NCBI RefSeq assembly: GCF_004216855.1
Contig: NZ_SGXT01000013.1
Coordinates: 372,001-436,000, forward strand
From: Microcella alkaliphila
GTDB taxonomy: Bacteria > Actinomycetota > Actinomycetes > Actinomycetales > Microbacteriaceae
Length of the DNA: 64,000 bases
Reading direction: 5' to 3'
The position numbers were made by a program, and so were the translations under genes. This document shows, piece after piece, positions 39,219 through 49,943 of the stretch. The notes beneath the pieces are model-generated. The model was not told the origin of the DNA. It ran no database searches and saw only the letters and a list, made by a program, of their open reading frames with translations. Numbering within the stretch: the first letter of the stretch is position 1; every line of letters begins with the position of its first letter.

Positions 39219-41978
39219 ATGGCCTCCGGCTCCCGCACGACACGAACGCGCCCGCAGTCGGGCGGGTCGTCGCGCGCGTCGTCGCGTACCTCGTCGAAGC
39301 GGTCCGACACGGCGCCGACGAAGAAGCTGCCCGCATCGAAGCGGCCGGCCGCGAAGGCCCCCGCTTGTGAGCCGAACGAGCCCGGTCTGCTGACGCGCGC
39401 CTGGATGGGCCTCGCCCACGCGACGGGTGCCGCGTTCCGCCTCTTCGGCCGCGAAACCCTGGCGAAGGAGGACCGCCGCGACGGCGTGCCGTTCTTCCTC
39501 GTCGTGCTCGCCGGCCTCGGGGCTCTCGTCGAGTGGTTCCTGTTCGGCGACCCGGTCGCGGTCGCACTCGACGCCTTCACTTTCGGTGGGCTCGTGGGCC
39601 GCGTCGCCTTCGCGCTGCCGGTCATCATGCTGATGTTCGCCGCCTGGTTGTTCCGGCACCCGGCGAGCGTGCACGACAACACGCGCATCGGCATCGGGCT
39701 GGGCCTGCTCATCGCGAGTGTCAGTGGGCTCTGCCACATCGCGCTCGGCGCGCCGAGCCCGTCTGATGGCGCCCCCGTGCTCGCCCAGGCGGGCGGCCTG
39801 ATCGGCTGGGTGCTCGGTGGGGTGCTGTTGCTCGCCACCGTGTGGGTTGCGGTGCCGGTGCTCGTGGTGCTCGCCGCACTGTCGGTGCTCATCATGACGA
39901 AGACCCCGCCGAACCGTATCGGCGCCCGGCTGCGCGAGCTGTACGCCTACCTCTTCGGTGCCGAGCTCGCGGAGCGGCCTGAGAAGTCGAAGGCGCAGTC
40001 GACCGACAGCGACGATGACGCCGACGAGTTCGGCTCGCTGACTGACCTGGGCCTCGACATGGAGGACGAGTCGTCGATGCCGTGGTGGCGCAAGGGCAAG
40101 GCGCCTCGCCACGAGGAGCTGCCGTTCGACTCCGCTGTCGAGCGCGACCAGCCGACCGACGTGATCGACCCTGAGGCGCTCGCCCGAGTCTCCGACGACC
40201 TGACCGCGGTCGCCGACGCTGCCGAGCAGGCGGTTCAGCGTTTCACGGGTGAGCAGCCGTCGCCGTCTGCCGCCCCCGCCGCGACGCCCGCGGCCGGTGG
40301 CGACGCCCTCGACATCGATGACGACGCGGATGCTCGCCCCGAGCATCCGACGCCCGTTTCGTCGGGTGCGCCGACGCGTCCGTACCGCCTTCCTGCGCCG
40401 AGCGTGCTCGAGCAGGGCACGCCGCCGAAGGCGCGCAGTGCCGCGAACGACGCTGTCGTCGCCGCCATCACGGATGTGCTCGAACAGTTCCAGGTGGATG
40501 CGAAGGTGACGGGCTTCAGCCGCGGACCGAGCGTCACGCGCTACGAGATCGAGCTGGGGCCGGGCGTCAAGGTCGAACGGTTCACCGCCTTGACGAAGAA
40601 CATCTCGTACGCGGTCGCGAGCAACGAGGTGAGCATCCTTTCGCCGATCCCGGGCAAGAGCGCGATCGGGGTCGAGATTCCGAACACCGACCGCGAGATC
40701 GTGACCCTCGGCGACGTGTTGCGATCGAGCGCGTCGGCGAAGAGCCTGCATCCGATGTCCATCGGCGTTGGTAAAGACGTCGAGGGCGGCTACGTGGTAG
40801 CGAACCTCGCGAAGATGCCCCACCTCCTGGTCGCCGGTTCGACCGGCTCGGGTAAGTCGAGCTTCATCAACTCGATGATCACAAGCCTTCTGATGCGGGC
40901 GAAGCCGGCCGAGGTGCGCATGGTGCTCATCGACCCGAAGCGGGTCGAGCTTGCCGCCTATCAGGGGGTTCCGCACCTCATCACTCCCATCATCACGAAC
41001 CCAAAGAAGGCAGCCGAGGCGCTGCAGTGGGTCGTGAAGGAGATGGACATGCGGTACGACGACCTCGCGTCGTTCGGGTTCCGCCACATCGACGACTTCA
41101 ACCGTGCCGTGCTCGCGAACGAGATCGTGTTGCCCGAGGGCAGCCAGCGCAAACTTCAGCCGTACCCCTATCTGCTCGTCGTCGTCGACGAGCTCGCCGA
41201 CCTGATGATGGTGGCCCCGCGCGACGTTGAAGACTCGATCGTGCGCATCACGCAGTTGGCCCGTGCGTCGGGCATCCACCTTGTGCTCGCCACGCAGCGA
41301 CCGAGCGTCGATGTCGTCACCGGGCTCATCAAAGCCAACGTGCCGAGCCGCCTCGCGTTCGCCGTATCGAGCATGACCGACAGTCGCGTCATCCTCGATC
41401 AGCCGGGCGCCGAGAAGCTGATCGGGCAAGGTGACGGCCTGTTTTTGCCAATGGGCGCGAACAAGTCGATGCGTGTGCAGGGTGCGTGGGTGACCGAGGG
41501 TGAGATTGCCGCGGTCGTGAAGCACGTGAAAGACCAGGCGCGTCCCGAGTACCGCAATGACGTCGCCGCCGAGGCGCAGAAGCGCGAGATCGACGCCGAT
41601 ATCGGCGACGATCTCGAGGTGTTGCTCGCCGCGGCCGAGCTCGTCGTGACGACCCAGTTCGGCTCGACGTCGATGCTGCAGCGCAAGCTCCGGGTTGGTT
41701 TCGCAAAGGCCGGTCGTCTCATGGATCTGCTCGAGTCGCGCGAGATCGTCGGCCCGTCGGAGGGTTCGAAGGCTCGTGACGTGCTCGTGACGGCCGACCA
41801 GCTCCCAGAGGTGCTGGCACGCCTGCGCGGCGAGGATCCGCCCTCGTCCGGCGCCCAGCCCACCGGCCAGGCCCCGGCGCTCGTGGGCGACGATCCCGTC
41901 GACGCGATGACGCGCGGCTATCCTGAAGAGCAGGCCTCCTCCGACGAGGACGCCTGGAGCCTGACCGGGCGCGAGTGA
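39219..41978 (+). CDS. ftsK: DNA translocase FtsK/SpoIIIE
   Basis: 919 residues. Basic, Ser-rich N-terminus, four or five membrane helices between about 85 and 230, an acidic and Pro/Ala-rich linker to about 400, then the motor: Walker A GSTGSGKS at 540-547, Walker [14 protein letters not shown], and [25 protein letters not shown]. The C-terminal gamma winged helix, which reads KOPS-like polar sequences, is present ([31 protein letters not shown]). It pumps chromosome ends through the division septum. A short hairpin in the 34-base gap to pgsA abuts the pgsA ribosome-binding site. Confidence 0.95.
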   Translation: MASGSRTTRTRPQSGGSSRASSRTSSKRSDTAPTKKLPASKRPAAKAPACEPNEPGLLTRAWMGLAHATGAAFRLFGRETLAKEDRRDGVPFFLVVLAGLGALVEWFLFGDPVAVALDAFTFGGLVGRVAFALPVIMLMFAAWLFRHPASVHDNTRIGIGLGLLIASVSGLCHIALGAPSPSDGAPVLAQAGGLIGWVLGGVLLLATVWVAVPVLVVLAALSVLIMTKTPPNRIGARLRELYAYLFGAELAERPEKSKAQSTDSDDDADEFGSLTDLGLDMEDESSMPWWRKGKAPRHEELPFDSAVERDQPTDVIDPEALARVSDDLTAVADAAEQAVQRFTGEQPSPSAAPAATPAAGGDALDIDDDADARPEHPTPVSSGAPTRPYRLPAPSVLEQGTPPKARSAANDAVVAAITDVLEQFQVDAKVTGFSRGPSVTRYEIELGPGVKVERFTALTKNISYAVASNEVSILSPIPGKSAIGVEIPNTDREIVTLGDVLRSSASAKSLHPMSIGVGKDVEGGYVVANLAKMPHLLVAGSTGSGKSSFINSMITSLLMRAKPAEVRMVLIDPKRVELAAYQGVPHLITPIITNPKKAAEALQWVVKEMDMRYDDLASFGFRHIDDFNRAVLANEIVLPEGSQRKLQPYPYLLVVVDELADLMMVAPRDVEDSIVRITQLARASGIHLVLATQRPSVDVVTGLIKANVPSRLAFAVSSMTDSRVILDQPGAEKLIGQGDGLFLPMGANKSMRVQGAWVTEGEIAAVVKHVKDQARPEYRNDVAAEAQKREIDADIGDDLEVLLAAAELVVTTQFGSTSMLQRKLRVGFAKAGRLMDLLESREIVGPSEGSKARDVLVTADQLPEVLARLRGEDPPSSGAQPTGQAPALVGDDPVDAMTRGYPEEQASSDEDAWSLTGRE

Positions 41979-41980
41979 TT

Positions 41981-42002
41981 CCCCCGGTCTCATTCCCGGG
42001 GG
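41981..42002 (+). promoter_or_regulatory. Hairpin between ftsK and pgsA, next to the pgsA ribosome-binding site
   Basis: CCCCCGG (41981-41987) pairs with CCGGGGG (41996-42002) over an 8-base loop. The right arm runs into GGAGGGG, the Shine-Dalgarno of pgsA. It may be a weak terminator or tune pgsA translation. Confidence 0.4.
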
Positions 42003-42012
42003 AGGGGACGCG

Positions 42013-42672
42013 GTGACCTCACGCGACGGTGGCCCAAGTTTCCCGATGCGCGGACGCGTGATCGCGGACGGCGACACTCCGGCCTCGAGCGGCAACATCG
42101 CCAACATCATCACGATCGTGCGCATCCTGTTGGTGCCGGTCTTCGTGGTGCTGCTTGATCTGGATGGCGGCGCGGATGGCTGGCTGCGCCTCACCGCCGC
42201 ACTGCTGTTCATCGTCGCCATCGCGACGGATGGAGTCGACGGTTTCCTCGCCCGCCGGCGCAACCTGGTCACCGACCTCGGCATTCTGCTCGACCCGATC
42301 GCCGACAAATTGCTGACCGGTGCGGCTCTCGTCATGCTGGCGGTGCTGGCCGAGTTGCCCTGGTGGGTGGTGATCGTGATCCTTGTGCGCGAGTGGGGCA
42401 TCACGCTGTTCCGCTTCGCGATGCTGCGCAGCCGCGTGATTCCCGCATCCCGGGGCGGCAAGCTGAAGACGGTGATGCAGTCGGTGGCGATCTCGTTCGC
42501 GCTGGTGCCGCTGTGGGTCGTGTTTGGCGACTGGATCCACTGGGTGAACACCGGGCTCATGACGATCGCGGTCGTGCTCACGGTGGTGACCGGCCTCGAC
42601 TACCTCTGGAAAGCCTGGCGGAGCCGCAATGACGAGCCCGAGCCTGCCGACTCCGACCCGCGGGGCGCATGA
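42013..42672 (+). CDS. pgsA: CDP-diacylglycerol--glycerol-3-phosphate 3-phosphatidyltransferase
   Basis: 219 residues. Makes phosphatidylglycerol phosphate, first step to PG and cardiolipin. The CDP-alcohol phosphatidyltransferase motif DGx2ARx8Gx3Dx3D is complete: Asp76-Gly77, Ala80-Arg81, Gly90, Asp94 and Asp98. Five to six membrane helices; LVREWGITLFRFAMLRS and RGGKLKTVMQSVAI are typical PgsA segments. GTG start after GGAGGGG. Overlaps cinA by ATGA. Confidence 0.93.
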   Translation: MTSRDGGPSFPMRGRVIADGDTPASSGNIANIITIVRILLVPVFVVLLDLDGGADGWLRLTAALLFIVAIATDGVDGFLARRRNLVTDLGILLDPIADKLLTGAALVMLAVLAELPWWVVIVILVREWGITLFRFAMLRSRVIPASRGGKLKTVMQSVAISFALVPLWVVFGDWIHWVNTGLMTIAVVLTVVTGLDYLWKAWRSRNDEPEPADSDPRGA

Positions 42673-43163
42673 CCGCGTCACCCGCCTCCCGCATCGTCTC
42701 GATGATGGCGGCGCGTGGGCAGACGCTGGCCGTCGCTGAGTCCCTGACCGGGGGGATGCTCACTGCCCGCCTCGTCGACGTCCCCGGCGCCTCCGCGGTG
42801 GTCCTCGGCGGCATCGTTGCCTACGCGACGCCGCTGAAGCATTCGCTGCTGGATGTGTCGGCGGGCCTTCTCGACGAGCACGGCCCCGTGCATCCCGATG
42901 TGGCGATCGCGATGGCACGCGGCGTGCGCGAGCGCCTCGCCGTCGACGGGTCCGTCGCCGACGTGGGCGTCGCCACGACGGGAGTCGCGGGCCCCGACCC
43001 ACAGGGGGACTCCCCGGTCGGCCTCGTCTACGTTGCGGTGGCGGATGCTCGGGGCGCGCTGGTGCGCGAGCTGCGCCTCGCGGGCGATCGCGTCGCCATC
43101 CGAGAGGGTGCGGTGCAGGCCGCACTTGACGGGCTTCTCGACCTACTCGGCGGACGGGAATAG
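42669..43163 (+). CDS. cinA: CinA C-terminal family protein (nicotinamide-nucleotide amidase)
   Basis: 164 residues, only the CinA C-terminal (PncC) domain, which deamidates NMN to NaMN. Motifs are LAVAESLTGGMLTARLVDVPGAS, VLGGIVAYATPLKHSLLDVS and VATTGVAGPDPQGDSPVGLVYVAVAD. The N-terminal MoaB-like half of long CinA proteins is absent, as usual in actinobacteria. pgsA-cinA-clgR-recA is a conserved gene order. Confidence 0.93.
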   Translation: MTASPASRIVSMMAARGQTLAVAESLTGGMLTARLVDVPGASAVVLGGIVAYATPLKHSLLDVSAGLLDEHGPVHPDVAIAMARGVRERLAVDGSVADVGVATTGVAGPDPQGDSPVGLVYVAVADARGALVRELRLAGDRVAIREGAVQAALDGLLDLLGGRE

Positions 43164-43303
43164 CGCAGGTGACGGTCGTGTTACACCAAGCGTCCTGACA
43201 CGGGTTCCCCAGTGTTTCGGGTTTACAGTGAAGTCACACGGATCGGGTAGTGTTACCGCCCCGGTAGCAGATATCCGCCGCGAGAGACGTAAAGGAGGCC
43301 GCC

Positions 43304-43612
43304 ATGGTTCTGGTCCGACAAGAGATCGGCGAAGTCCTCCGCGACGTGCGCCTGCAAAAGGGTCGCACCCTGCGTCAGGTCGCGAGCCGTGCCAGCGTGG
43401 CGCTCGGGTATCTCAGCGAGGTCGAGCGCGGCCAGAAGGAGGCGTCGAGCGAGATCCTCGCGTCCGTCGCCGAAGCGCTCGACACCCCGATCTCGACGAT
43501 CATGCGCGAAGTGGGCGATCGCCTCGCGGTCATCGAGGGTCTGACGACCGTGCCTGACACTCTCCCCGACGACCTGGTCGCCGAGTTCGACGCCGACCTG
43601 GCCGTTCGCTAG
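43304..43612 (+). CDS. clgR: ClgR-like XRE-family transcriptional regulator
   Basis: 102 residues. Cro/C1-type helix-turn-helix at about 10-65 (EIGEVLRDVRLQKGRTLRQVASRASVALGYLSEVERGQKEASSEILASVAEALDTP). GYLSEVERGQKEASSEIL is the hallmark of ClgR/PopR activators of clp protease genes; in mycobacteria ClgR also acts on recA. AAAGGAGG precedes the ATG. The 140-base gap after cinA holds the promoter but no clear operator. Symbol given from motif and synteny with Rv2745c. Confidence 0.85.
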   Translation: MVLVRQEIGEVLRDVRLQKGRTLRQVASRASVALGYLSEVERGQKEASSEILASVAEALDTPISTIMREVGDRLAVIEGLTTVPDTLPDDLVAEFDADLAVR

Positions 43613-43627
43613 CGTGCGGGTCACGCT

Positions 43628-43858
43628 CTGAAACTCTCGGAGTTCCGGCGCGCGGTGGTGGACGAATTCGGCGACGCCTACGGGCGATCGCTTGTTCGCG
43701 ACCTCGTACTCGGAGACGTCGGCGACCGCACGGCCGAGCAGGCGCTCGCCGCGGGAGTTGCGCCGCGCGAGGTGTGGTTCGCGCTGTGCTCGGCGACCGA
43801 CGTGCCCCGCGAGCGCTGGCACGGCGCGGGTCGGCCGGAACCGCGGCCCGATCGGTGA
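43628..43858 (+). CDS. DUF3046 protein, probable CTG start
   Basis: 76 residues. DUF3046 proteins sit beside recA throughout actinobacteria and start with a short stretch like M-R/K-x-SEF. Here that N-terminus, LKLSEFRRAVVDEFGDAYGRSLV, is encoded in frame from CTG 43628, and no ATG, GTG or TTG occurs in frame between that codon and the stop at 43610. The first standard start, GTG 43655, would remove nine conserved residues. The remaining sequence (DRTAEQALAAGVAPREVWFALCSATDVPRERW) is typical. Function unknown. Start codon is inferred. Confidence 0.75.
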   Translation: MKLSEFRRAVVDEFGDAYGRSLVRDLVLGDVGDRTAEQALAAGVAPREVWFALCSATDVPRERWHGAGRPEPRPDR

Positions 43859-43876
43859 CACGCCGCGCGCAATTAC

Positions 43877-43892
43877 TCGAACATGTGTTCGT
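43877..43892. promoter_or_regulatory. LexA (SOS) box upstream of recA
   Basis: TCGAACATGTGTTCGT matches the actinobacterial/Gram-positive LexA site TCGAAC-N4-GTTCGA with one mismatch. TAGACT at 43901-43906 is a candidate -10 just downstream. About 220 bases separate the box from recA, with no gene between. Confidence 0.88.
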
Positions 43893-44110
43893 TCGTGACC
43901 TAGACTCCCTCACAGCGGCAGTCGAACACCTCTGAGTGCACAGTGTGGCCTGGTCCGCCGACGATGTCGGCGGTCGTGCGTACCGTTCACCGCGAGGCGG
44001 CAGACGCCGTCACCGCCTTGTCGCATCCCGGCCGTCCTTGCTCCATCGGGCGACCGGCACGGCGATAGCCGATAGGCGAACCGCGCACGACACAGAGAGA
44101 AGAGACGACC

Positions 44111-45193
44111 ATGCCCTCACCCGCAGACCGCGAAAAGGCCCTCGAGACGGCCCTCGCGCAGATTGATCGACAGTTCGGCAAGGGCAGCGTCATGCGCCTC
44201 GGTAGCGATGAGCGCGCCCCGGTCGCCGTGATCCCCACCGGGTCGATCGCCCTCGACGTCGCGCTCGGTATCGGCGGCCTGCCAAAGGGGCGCATCATCG
44301 AGATTTACGGGCCCGAGTCGTCGGGTAAGACGACGCTCACCCTGCACGCGATCGCGAACGTTCAGCGCGCGGGCGGCATCGCCGCATTCATCGACGCCGA
44401 GCACGCGCTCGACCCCGACTACGCGCAGAAGCTGGGCGTCGACATCGACCAGCTGCTCGTGTCGCAGCCTGACACCGGCGAGCAGGCCCTGGAGATCGCC
44501 GACATGCTCGTGCGCTCAGGCTCGATCGACCTCGTCGTCATCGACTCGGTTGCGGCGCTGGTGCCCCGCGCCGAGATCGAGGGCGAGATGGGGGACAGCC
44601 ACGTCGGCCTGCAGGCCCGCCTCATGTCGCAGGCTCTGCGCAAGCTCACCGGCGGTCTGAACTCGACCGGCACCTCGATGATCTTCATCAACCAGCTGCG
44701 CGAGAAGATCGGTGTCTTCTTCGGCAGCCCTGAGACCACCGCGGGCGGTAAGGCGCTGAAGTTCTACGCGTCGGTGCGCCTCGACATTCGCCGTATCGAG
44801 ACGCTGAAAGACGGCACCGACGCAGTCGGTAACCGCACCCGCGTGAAGGTGGTCAAGAACAAGATGGCTCCGCCGTTCAAGCAGGCCGAATTCGACATTC
44901 TCTACGGCGTCGGCATCTCGCGTGAGGGTAGCCTGCTCGACTTCGGTGTCGACCACGGCATCGTCAAGAAGTCGGGCGCTTGGTACACCTACGACGGCGA
45001 CCAGCTTGGGCAGGGTAAAGAGAACTCGCGCAAGTACCTCCTGCAGAACCCCGAGATCGCCGCCGAGATCGAAAGCAAGATTCTCGCGAAGCTCGGCATT
45101 GGTGCGGGGGCAGGCGCGGCGCCGGCCACCGTCGACGCGCCCGTCGAGTCGCTTCAGCAGAAGCTCGCGCAGAAGAAGGCCGCCGGCGCGTGA
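44111..45193 (+). CDS. recA: Recombinase RecA
   Basis: 360 residues, no intein. Filament-forming ATPase for strand exchange and LexA/UmuD co-protease. Walker A GPESSGKT at 67-74, Walker [13 protein letters not shown], the L2 segment [44 protein letters not shown] and the C-terminal [18 protein letters not shown] are all standard. AGAGAAGAGACG precedes the ATG. SOS box at 43877-43892. Overlaps recX by GTGA. Confidence 0.98.
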   Translation: MPSPADREKALETALAQIDRQFGKGSVMRLGSDERAPVAVIPTGSIALDVALGIGGLPKGRIIEIYGPESSGKTTLTLHAIANVQRAGGIAAFIDAEHALDPDYAQKLGVDIDQLLVSQPDTGEQALEIADMLVRSGSIDLVVIDSVAALVPRAEIEGEMGDSHVGLQARLMSQALRKLTGGLNSTGTSMIFINQLREKIGVFFGSPETTAGGKALKFYASVRLDIRRIETLKDGTDAVGNRTRVKVVKNKMAPPFKQAEFDILYGVGISREGSLLDFGVDHGIVKKSGAWYTYDGDQLGQGKENSRKYLLQNPEIAAEIESKILAKLGIGAGAGAAPATVDAPVESLQQKLAQKKAAGA

Positions 45194-45837
45194 GTGCCGA
45201 GCCCGACGCCGGTCAGTGGGTCGCTCCGGTGATCTCGCTGGCTGGCGCGCGGGCGAGCCGCAGTGCTCATCCCGGCGATGCCGGTCGCGCCGGGGCCAGC
45301 GACTCGGCTGCGAGCGCTGACGACGCCGATGCGTTCCCCGAACAAGCCCGCGCTGACGCCGAGCGCATCAGCATGCGCGTGCTCGGTCGCCGCGGCGTCT
45401 CTCGCCTCGAGCTCATCGACGCCCTCATCGAGCGCGACATCGCGCGCGAGCTGGCCGAAGCCGAGGCCGATCGGCTCGAACGCGTGGGGCTCATCGACGA
45501 CACCGAGCTGTCTCGCGTCTTGGTCGATCGCCTGGTGTCGCGCAAGAGACTCGGCCGGGGTGCGCTCAAGGCCGAACTGCAGCGCCGTCGCCTCGACCCC
45601 GAGGCGGTCGACACTGCACTCACCGAGCACGCAGAGGAGGTCAACACCGACGAACTCATCGCCGAGCTCGTCGCCGACCGCGCCCGTCGCCTCGGCGCCC
45701 TCGACCGGGCGACGGCAGAACGTCGGCTGCTGTCCTATTTGCAGCGCAAAGGTCACGGCGGCCCCGCCGCCCACCGAGCCGTTCGTGCAGCTCTCGACGG
45801 TGCGCCCGAGGGTCGCCGAACGCCGCAGTTCGAATAG
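45190..45837 (+). CDS. recX: Regulatory protein RecX
   Basis: 215 residues. RecX binds RecA filaments and limits their activity. After a disordered Ala/Asp-rich N-terminus of about 55 residues come the three RecX helical repeats: [54 protein letters not shown] ... [16 protein letters not shown] ... [25 protein letters not shown]. Translationally coupled to recA, as usual. Confidence 0.93.
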   Translation: MSAEPDAGQWVAPVISLAGARASRSAHPGDAGRAGASDSAASADDADAFPEQARADAERISMRVLGRRGVSRLELIDALIERDIARELAEAEADRLERVGLIDDTELSRVLVDRLVSRKRLGRGALKAELQRRRLDPEAVDTALTEHAEEVNTDELIAELVADRARRLGALDRATAERRLLSYLQRKGHGGPAAHRAVRAALDGAPEGRRTPQFE

Positions 45838-45864
45838 CACCCCGCGCGTAGACTTGCTCGCACC

Positions 45865-47454
45865 ATGAGCAGCACCCTCGCCACGCCCCGCACGGGCATC
45901 GCAGAATCCGAGACGCCGCGCACCTACGAGGTGCGCACCTACGGCTGTCAGATGAATGTGCACGACTCCGAACGACTCGCAGGCTCCCTCGAAGCTGCCG
46001 GCTACGTCCCGGCCACGAGCGGAGACATCGCCGACGTCGTCGTCATCAACACCTGCGCCGTCCGCGAGAACGCCGACAACAAGCTCTACGGCAACCTCGG
46101 CCACCTCGCCAGCGTCAAGCGCGAGCGACCCGGCATGCAGATCGCCGTCGGCGGTTGCCTGGCGCAGAAAGACACCTCGACGATCCTGAAGAAGGCGCCG
46201 TACGTTGACGCGGTCTTCGGCACCCACAACATGGGCTCGCTGCCCGCCCTGCTCGAGCGGGCCCGGCACAACGGGGAGGCGCAGCTCGAGATTCTCGAGG
46301 CACTCGAGGTGTTCCCCTCGACGTTGCCGACGAAGCGCGACTCGACCTACTCCGGGTGGGTGAGCATCTCGGTCGGCTGCAACAACACGTGCACGTTCTG
46401 CATCGTGCCGAGCCTGCGCGGCAAAGAGAAGGACCGCCGCCCCGGCGACATCCTCGCCGAGATTCAGGCCCTCGTCGATGACGGTGCCATCGAGGTCACG
46501 CTGCTCGGTCAGAACGTCAACACCTACGGCGTCGAGTTCGGCGACCGACAGGCGTTCGGCAAGCTACTGCGCGCGGCAGGGCGCATCGATGGGCTCGAGC
46601 GCATCCGCTTCACGAGCCCGCACCCGGCGGCCTTCACCGACGACGTCATCGACGCGATGGCCGAGACCCCCGCGGTCATGCCGCAGCTGCACATGCCGCT
46701 GCAGTCCGGCTCCGACCGCATCTTGAAGGCCATGCGCCGCTCGTACCGCAGCGAGAAGTTCTTGGGGCTCCTCGATCGGGTGCGCGCGCGCATCCCAGAT
46801 GCGGCGATCTCGACCGACATCATCGTCGGGTTCCCGGGCGAGACCGACGACGAGTTTGCCGACACCCTGCGCGTCGTCGAGGAGGCGCGCTTCGCGAGCG
46901 CGTTCACCTTCCAGTATTCGATTCGACCCGGCACGCCCGCAGCGACCATGCCTGACCAGGTGCCGAAGGCGGTCGTGCAGGAGCGATACGAGCGGCTCAT
47001 CGCGCTGCAGGAGCACATCAGCTGGGAGGAGAACCAGCGCCAGGTCGGCCGCGAGGTCGAGGTGCTGATCGCCACCGGTGAGGGCAAGAAGGACGCCGAG
47101 ACCGAGCGCATCTCGGGTCGCGCCGAAGACAGCCGGCTGGTGCATGTGCGGGTGCCCGACGGCGCCCCGCGGCCCCGCCCCGGCGACGTCGTCACGACGA
47201 CCATCACGCAGGCGGCGCCGTTCCACCTGCTCGCCGACCACGACGGCCCGCTGCGCATCCGCCGCACCCGGGCCGGTGACGCGTGGGACCGCGCCCAGGC
47301 CGAGAGTTGTGGGGTTCCCACGCCTTCGACGGGGGACGGCGGCACCGCTGCGCGTGTGTCCTTGGGCCTGCCCGGCCTCCGGGTGGGCGCCCCGGCCGGC
47401 CCCACGACTCCGATCTACGACCCCGCCGACGGAGTGCGCGGCTCGCTGTCGTGA
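45865..47454 (+). CDS. miaB: tRNA-2-methylthio-N6-dimethylallyladenosine synthase
   Basis: 529 residues. Radical-SAM methylthiotransferase acting on i6A37 of tRNAs. UPF0004 domain with Cys28 ([17 protein letters not shown]) and two more cluster Cys in [18 protein letters not shown] and [13 protein letters not shown] cluster Cys172, Cys176 and Cys179 in [12 protein letters not shown] domain near 400-450. A 75-residue Pro/Gly-rich tail after [24 protein letters not shown] is additional to the usual fold. Works with MiaA, encoded next with a GTGA overlap. Confidence 0.96.
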   Translation: MSSTLATPRTGIAESETPRTYEVRTYGCQMNVHDSERLAGSLEAAGYVPATSGDIADVVVINTCAVRENADNKLYGNLGHLASVKRERPGMQIAVGGCLAQKDTSTILKKAPYVDAVFGTHNMGSLPALLERARHNGEAQLEILEALEVFPSTLPTKRDSTYSGWVSISVGCNNTCTFCIVPSLRGKEKDRRPGDILAEIQALVDDGAIEVTLLGQNVNTYGVEFGDRQAFGKLLRAAGRIDGLERIRFTSPHPAAFTDDVIDAMAETPAVMPQLHMPLQSGSDRILKAMRRSYRSEKFLGLLDRVRARIPDAAISTDIIVGFPGETDDEFADTLRVVEEARFASAFTFQYSIRPGTPAATMPDQVPKAVVQERYERLIALQEHISWEENQRQVGREVEVLIATGEGKKDAETERISGRAEDSRLVHVRVPDGAPRPRPGDVVTTTITQAAPFHLLADHDGPLRIRRTRAGDAWDRAQAESCGVPTPSTGDGGTAARVSLGLPGLRVGAPAGPTTPIYDPADGVRGSLS

Positions 47455-48386
47455 TCGCCGTCCTGGTCGGGGCGACCGGAACCGGCAAGACCGCCGCGTC
47501 GCTGGAACTGGCCGCGCGCATCCAGGATCGGGGCGTCCCCGCCGAGATCGTGAACGCCGACGCGATGCAGCTGTATCGGGGTATGGATATCGGCACGGCC
47601 AAGCTGCCGGTGGCCGAGCGCCGCGGTATCCCGCACCACCTCCTTGACGTGTTCGACGTCACCGACGAGGCGTCTGTCGCCGCCTACCAGCGGGATGCTC
47701 GCCGGGCCATCGAGGAGATCGTCGCCCGCGGCGCGGTGCCGATTCTCGTCGGCGGCTCGGGCCTGTACGTCGCCTCGGTCGTCACCGACTTCCAGTTCCC
47801 GGGAACGGATCCGGAGATTCGGGCCCGGTATGAGATGTTGCTCGCCGAGCGCGGGCTTGGCCACCTGGTCGCCGAGCTGGAGCGCCGTGACCCCGATGCG
47901 GCGGCCGCGATCGACCCGAACAATGCCCGTCGGGTGATCCGCGCGCTCGAGATCGGCGAGGTGACGGGCGAGGGCGCCCGCCCGGGGCTCGCCGCTCGCA
48001 GCACTCCGTGGCGCCCGTACACGCAGCTGGGTCTTGCCGTCGAGCGCGCCCACCTCGTCGAGCGCCTGGACGCGCGCGTCCAGGACATGTGGCGTGCCGG
48101 CCTGCTCGATGAGGTTGCCACCCTGCGTGAGCTCGGGCTGGAGCGTGGCCCCACCGCCTCCCGCGCGATCGGCTACGCGCAGGCGCTCGACCAGCTCGCG
48201 GGCCGGTGCACCAAGCAGGAGGCGATCGCCGATACGGCCGCGCTGACGCGCCGCTACGCGCGCCGCCAGGTCAGCTGGTTTCGTCGCGACACGGCAACCC
48301 AGTGGGTCGAGGCCCTCGACGACGACGCTCGGGATGCGGCGCTCACCGCGCTCGCCGATCGTTGCGTCGATAGCATGGCCGGGTGA
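47451..48386 (+). CDS. miaA: tRNA dimethylallyltransferase
   Basis: 311 residues. Adds dimethylallyl to A37 of UNN-decoding tRNAs, the step before MiaB. P-loop GATGTGKT at 7-14, [45 protein letters not shown] and [13 protein letters not shown] are conserved blocks. GTG start inside miaB's stop, and its own stop overlaps dapF's GTG. A TAGCAT box near its end may be an internal promoter for dapF. Confidence 0.96.
   Translation: MIAVLVGATGTGKTAASLELAARIQDRGVPAEIVNADAMQLYRGMDIGTAKLPVAERRGIPHHLLDVFDVTDEASVAAYQRDARRAIEEIVARGAVPILVGGSGLYVASVVTDFQFPGTDPEIRARYEMLLAERGLGHLVAELERRDPDAAAAIDPNNARRVIRALEIGEVTGEGARPGLAARSTPWRPYTQLGLAVERAHLVERLDARVQDMWRAGLLDEVATLRELGLERGPTASRAIGYAQALDQLAGRCTKQEAIADTAALTRRYARRQVSWFRRDTATQWVEALDDDARDAALTALADRCVDSMAG
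48371..48376 (+). promoter_or_regulatory. Candidate -10 (TAGCAT) for dapF inside the end of miaA
   Basis: Ends six bases before GTG 48383, the spacing seen for other leaderless-type starts in this window. dapF may thus be expressed both from the mia operon and on its own. Confidence 0.35.
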
Positions 48387-49261
48387 CCGACACGCTCCTC
48401 ATCACCAAGGGCCACGGAACCGGTAACGACTTCGTGCTGTTCGCCGACCCTGATGGGGAGGTTGTGCTGTCCGAGGCCCAGCGGGCCGCGATTGCGGATC
48501 GCCACTTCGGTGTGGGCGGCGACGGTGTGATCCGCGCGGTCCGGTCGGCGAGCATCCCCGAGGGGGCCGCGATCCTCGCCGATGAGCCGGAGGCGGAGTG
48601 GTTCATGGACTACGCAAACGCCGACGGCGGCATCGCCGAGATGTGCGGGAACGGCATTCGCGTGTTCGTGCACTACCTCATCGAGCGCGGCTTTCTCGAT
48701 CTGGCGCCCGGCCACTCCGTTCCGATCGGCACGCGCGCGGGCGTGCGCGACGTGCACCGCCTCGCCGACGGGTTCGCGGTCGACCTCGGCCGCTGGCGGT
48801 TGACGGGGGAGGAGCCGCTCGTGCGGGCGCGCGATCTGCCCGTTGCCCGCCCAGGGCTCGGCATCGACCTCGGGAACCCGCACGTCGTGGTCGCCGTCGC
48901 CGGCGACGACGAGCTAGCCGGCATCGATCTGTCGGTCGTGCCGCAGCTCGACCCGGTGCAGGAAGCGGGCGCCAACGTCGAGTTCGTGGTGCCGGCCGAC
49001 CCGCTCGTGCGTGACGGTATCGGCCGCATCCGCATGCGCGTTCACGAGCGCGGGAGCGGCGAAACGCTGTCGTGCGGCACCGGCGCGGCCGCCGCAGCCC
49101 TCGCGGTGCGGCACTGGGCGGGGGCTGGATCGCCGAACGAGTGGCGGGTGGAGGTGCCGGGCGGCACGCTCGGGGTTCGGATGTTCGCCGCTGAGGATGG
49201 CGAGCACGTGGCCCTGAGCGGACCTGCCGCACTGGTCTTCGACGGCGAACTCACCGTCTAG
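48383..49261 (+). CDS. dapF: Diaminopimelate epimerase
   Basis: 292 residues. Converts LL- to meso-diaminopimelate for peptidoglycan and lysine. The two catalytic Cys are Cys88 ([10 protein letters not shown]) and Cys231 ([12 protein letters not shown]). [12 protein letters not shown] and [10 protein letters not shown] are the N-terminal half-site motifs; [10 protein letters not shown] opens the second half. Completes the dapA/dapB/dapF set seen in this window. Confidence 0.96.
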   Translation: MTDTLLITKGHGTGNDFVLFADPDGEVVLSEAQRAAIADRHFGVGGDGVIRAVRSASIPEGAAILADEPEAEWFMDYANADGGIAEMCGNGIRVFVHYLIERGFLDLAPGHSVPIGTRAGVRDVHRLADGFAVDLGRWRLTGEEPLVRARDLPVARPGLGIDLGNPHVVVAVAGDDELAGIDLSVVPQLDPVQEAGANVEFVVPADPLVRDGIGRIRMRVHERGSGETLSCGTGAAAAALAVRHWAGAGSPNEWRVEVPGGTLGVRMFAAEDGEHVALSGPAALVFDGELTV

Positions 49262-49271
49262 CGGCGAAGAA

Positions 49272-49916
49272 CTACCCGCGCTGCACCCGAATGGGGCCGG
49301 TGAGCCCTGAGCGGTTTCGTACCCGCAGCACGCGGTAACCCTTGTTGGTTGCCGCGCGCGTCACCTGCAGCTCGCCGGCGTACTGGTTCTCCATCCAGCG
49401 TTGCAGCGAGTCGGAGCCCAGGTTGCGGGCGACGACCAGCCAGGCGTCGCTGCCATCGTCGAGCCGCGGCAGCCATGCATCCAACAATCCGTGCAGTTCA
49501 CCCTTGCCGATGCGAATTGGCGGGTTCGACCAAATCGTCGTGAACCGTATCTCGCCAGGCACCTCCTCGGGCGCGGCGACCATCACGTTGCCGAGCCCCA
49601 GTCGCTCGGCGTTCATCCGCGTCAGCTCGCGTGCGCGCTCGTTGACGTCGACCGCCCACACGCGGGCGCGCGGCGACTTCAACGCCAGCGTCAGCGCGAT
49701 CGGGCCCCACCCGCAGCCGAGGTCGAGCAGGTCGCCGCCGGGCGCGGGCGCGGGAACGGATCCCAACAGCACCTGGGTTCCGGTGTCGATCGTCGACGGG
49801 CTGAACACTCCGCCCGCGGTGACCACGTCGACGGGCTGCCCGTCGAGCTGCACCTGCAGGGTGCGGGGGGTGAAGTCTCCGGCCGGCTGAGCGCTGAAGT
49901 AGTGCTCCTGAGCCAT
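49272..49916 (-). CDS. RsmC/RlmG-like class I methyltransferase
   Basis: 214 residues. SAM-binding LLDLGCGWGPIALTLAL and VWAVDVNERARELTRMNAERLGLGN, with the catalytic NPPI motif in IWSNPPIRIGK. This is the DUF/MTS methyltransferase small domain of 16S or 23S rRNA guanine-N2 methyltransferases; only the catalytic half of RsmC is present, as in most Gram-positives. HYFSAQPAG at the start is characteristic. Convergent with dapF. Confidence 0.87.
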   Translation of the reverse strand: MAQEHYFSAQPAGDFTPRTLQVQLDGQPVDVVTAGGVFSPSTIDTGTQVLLGSVPAPAPGGDLLDLGCGWGPIALTLALKSPRARVWAVDVNERARELTRMNAERLGLGNVMVAAPEEVPGEIRFTTIWSNPPIRIGKGELHGLLDAWLPRLDDGSDAWLVVARNLGSDSLQRWMENQYAGELQVTRAATNKGYRVLRVRNRSGLTGPIRVQRG

Positions 49917-49943
49917 GCAGTGAATCTACCGAACGTGAGCACT

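Noticed and set aside
38844-42581. Very long open frame (over 1,200 codons) on the minus strand opposite rnj, ftsK and pgsA
   Set aside because: It is a high-GC shadow of three clear genes; composition is His/Arg/Asp-rich with no domain, and no start signals are present.
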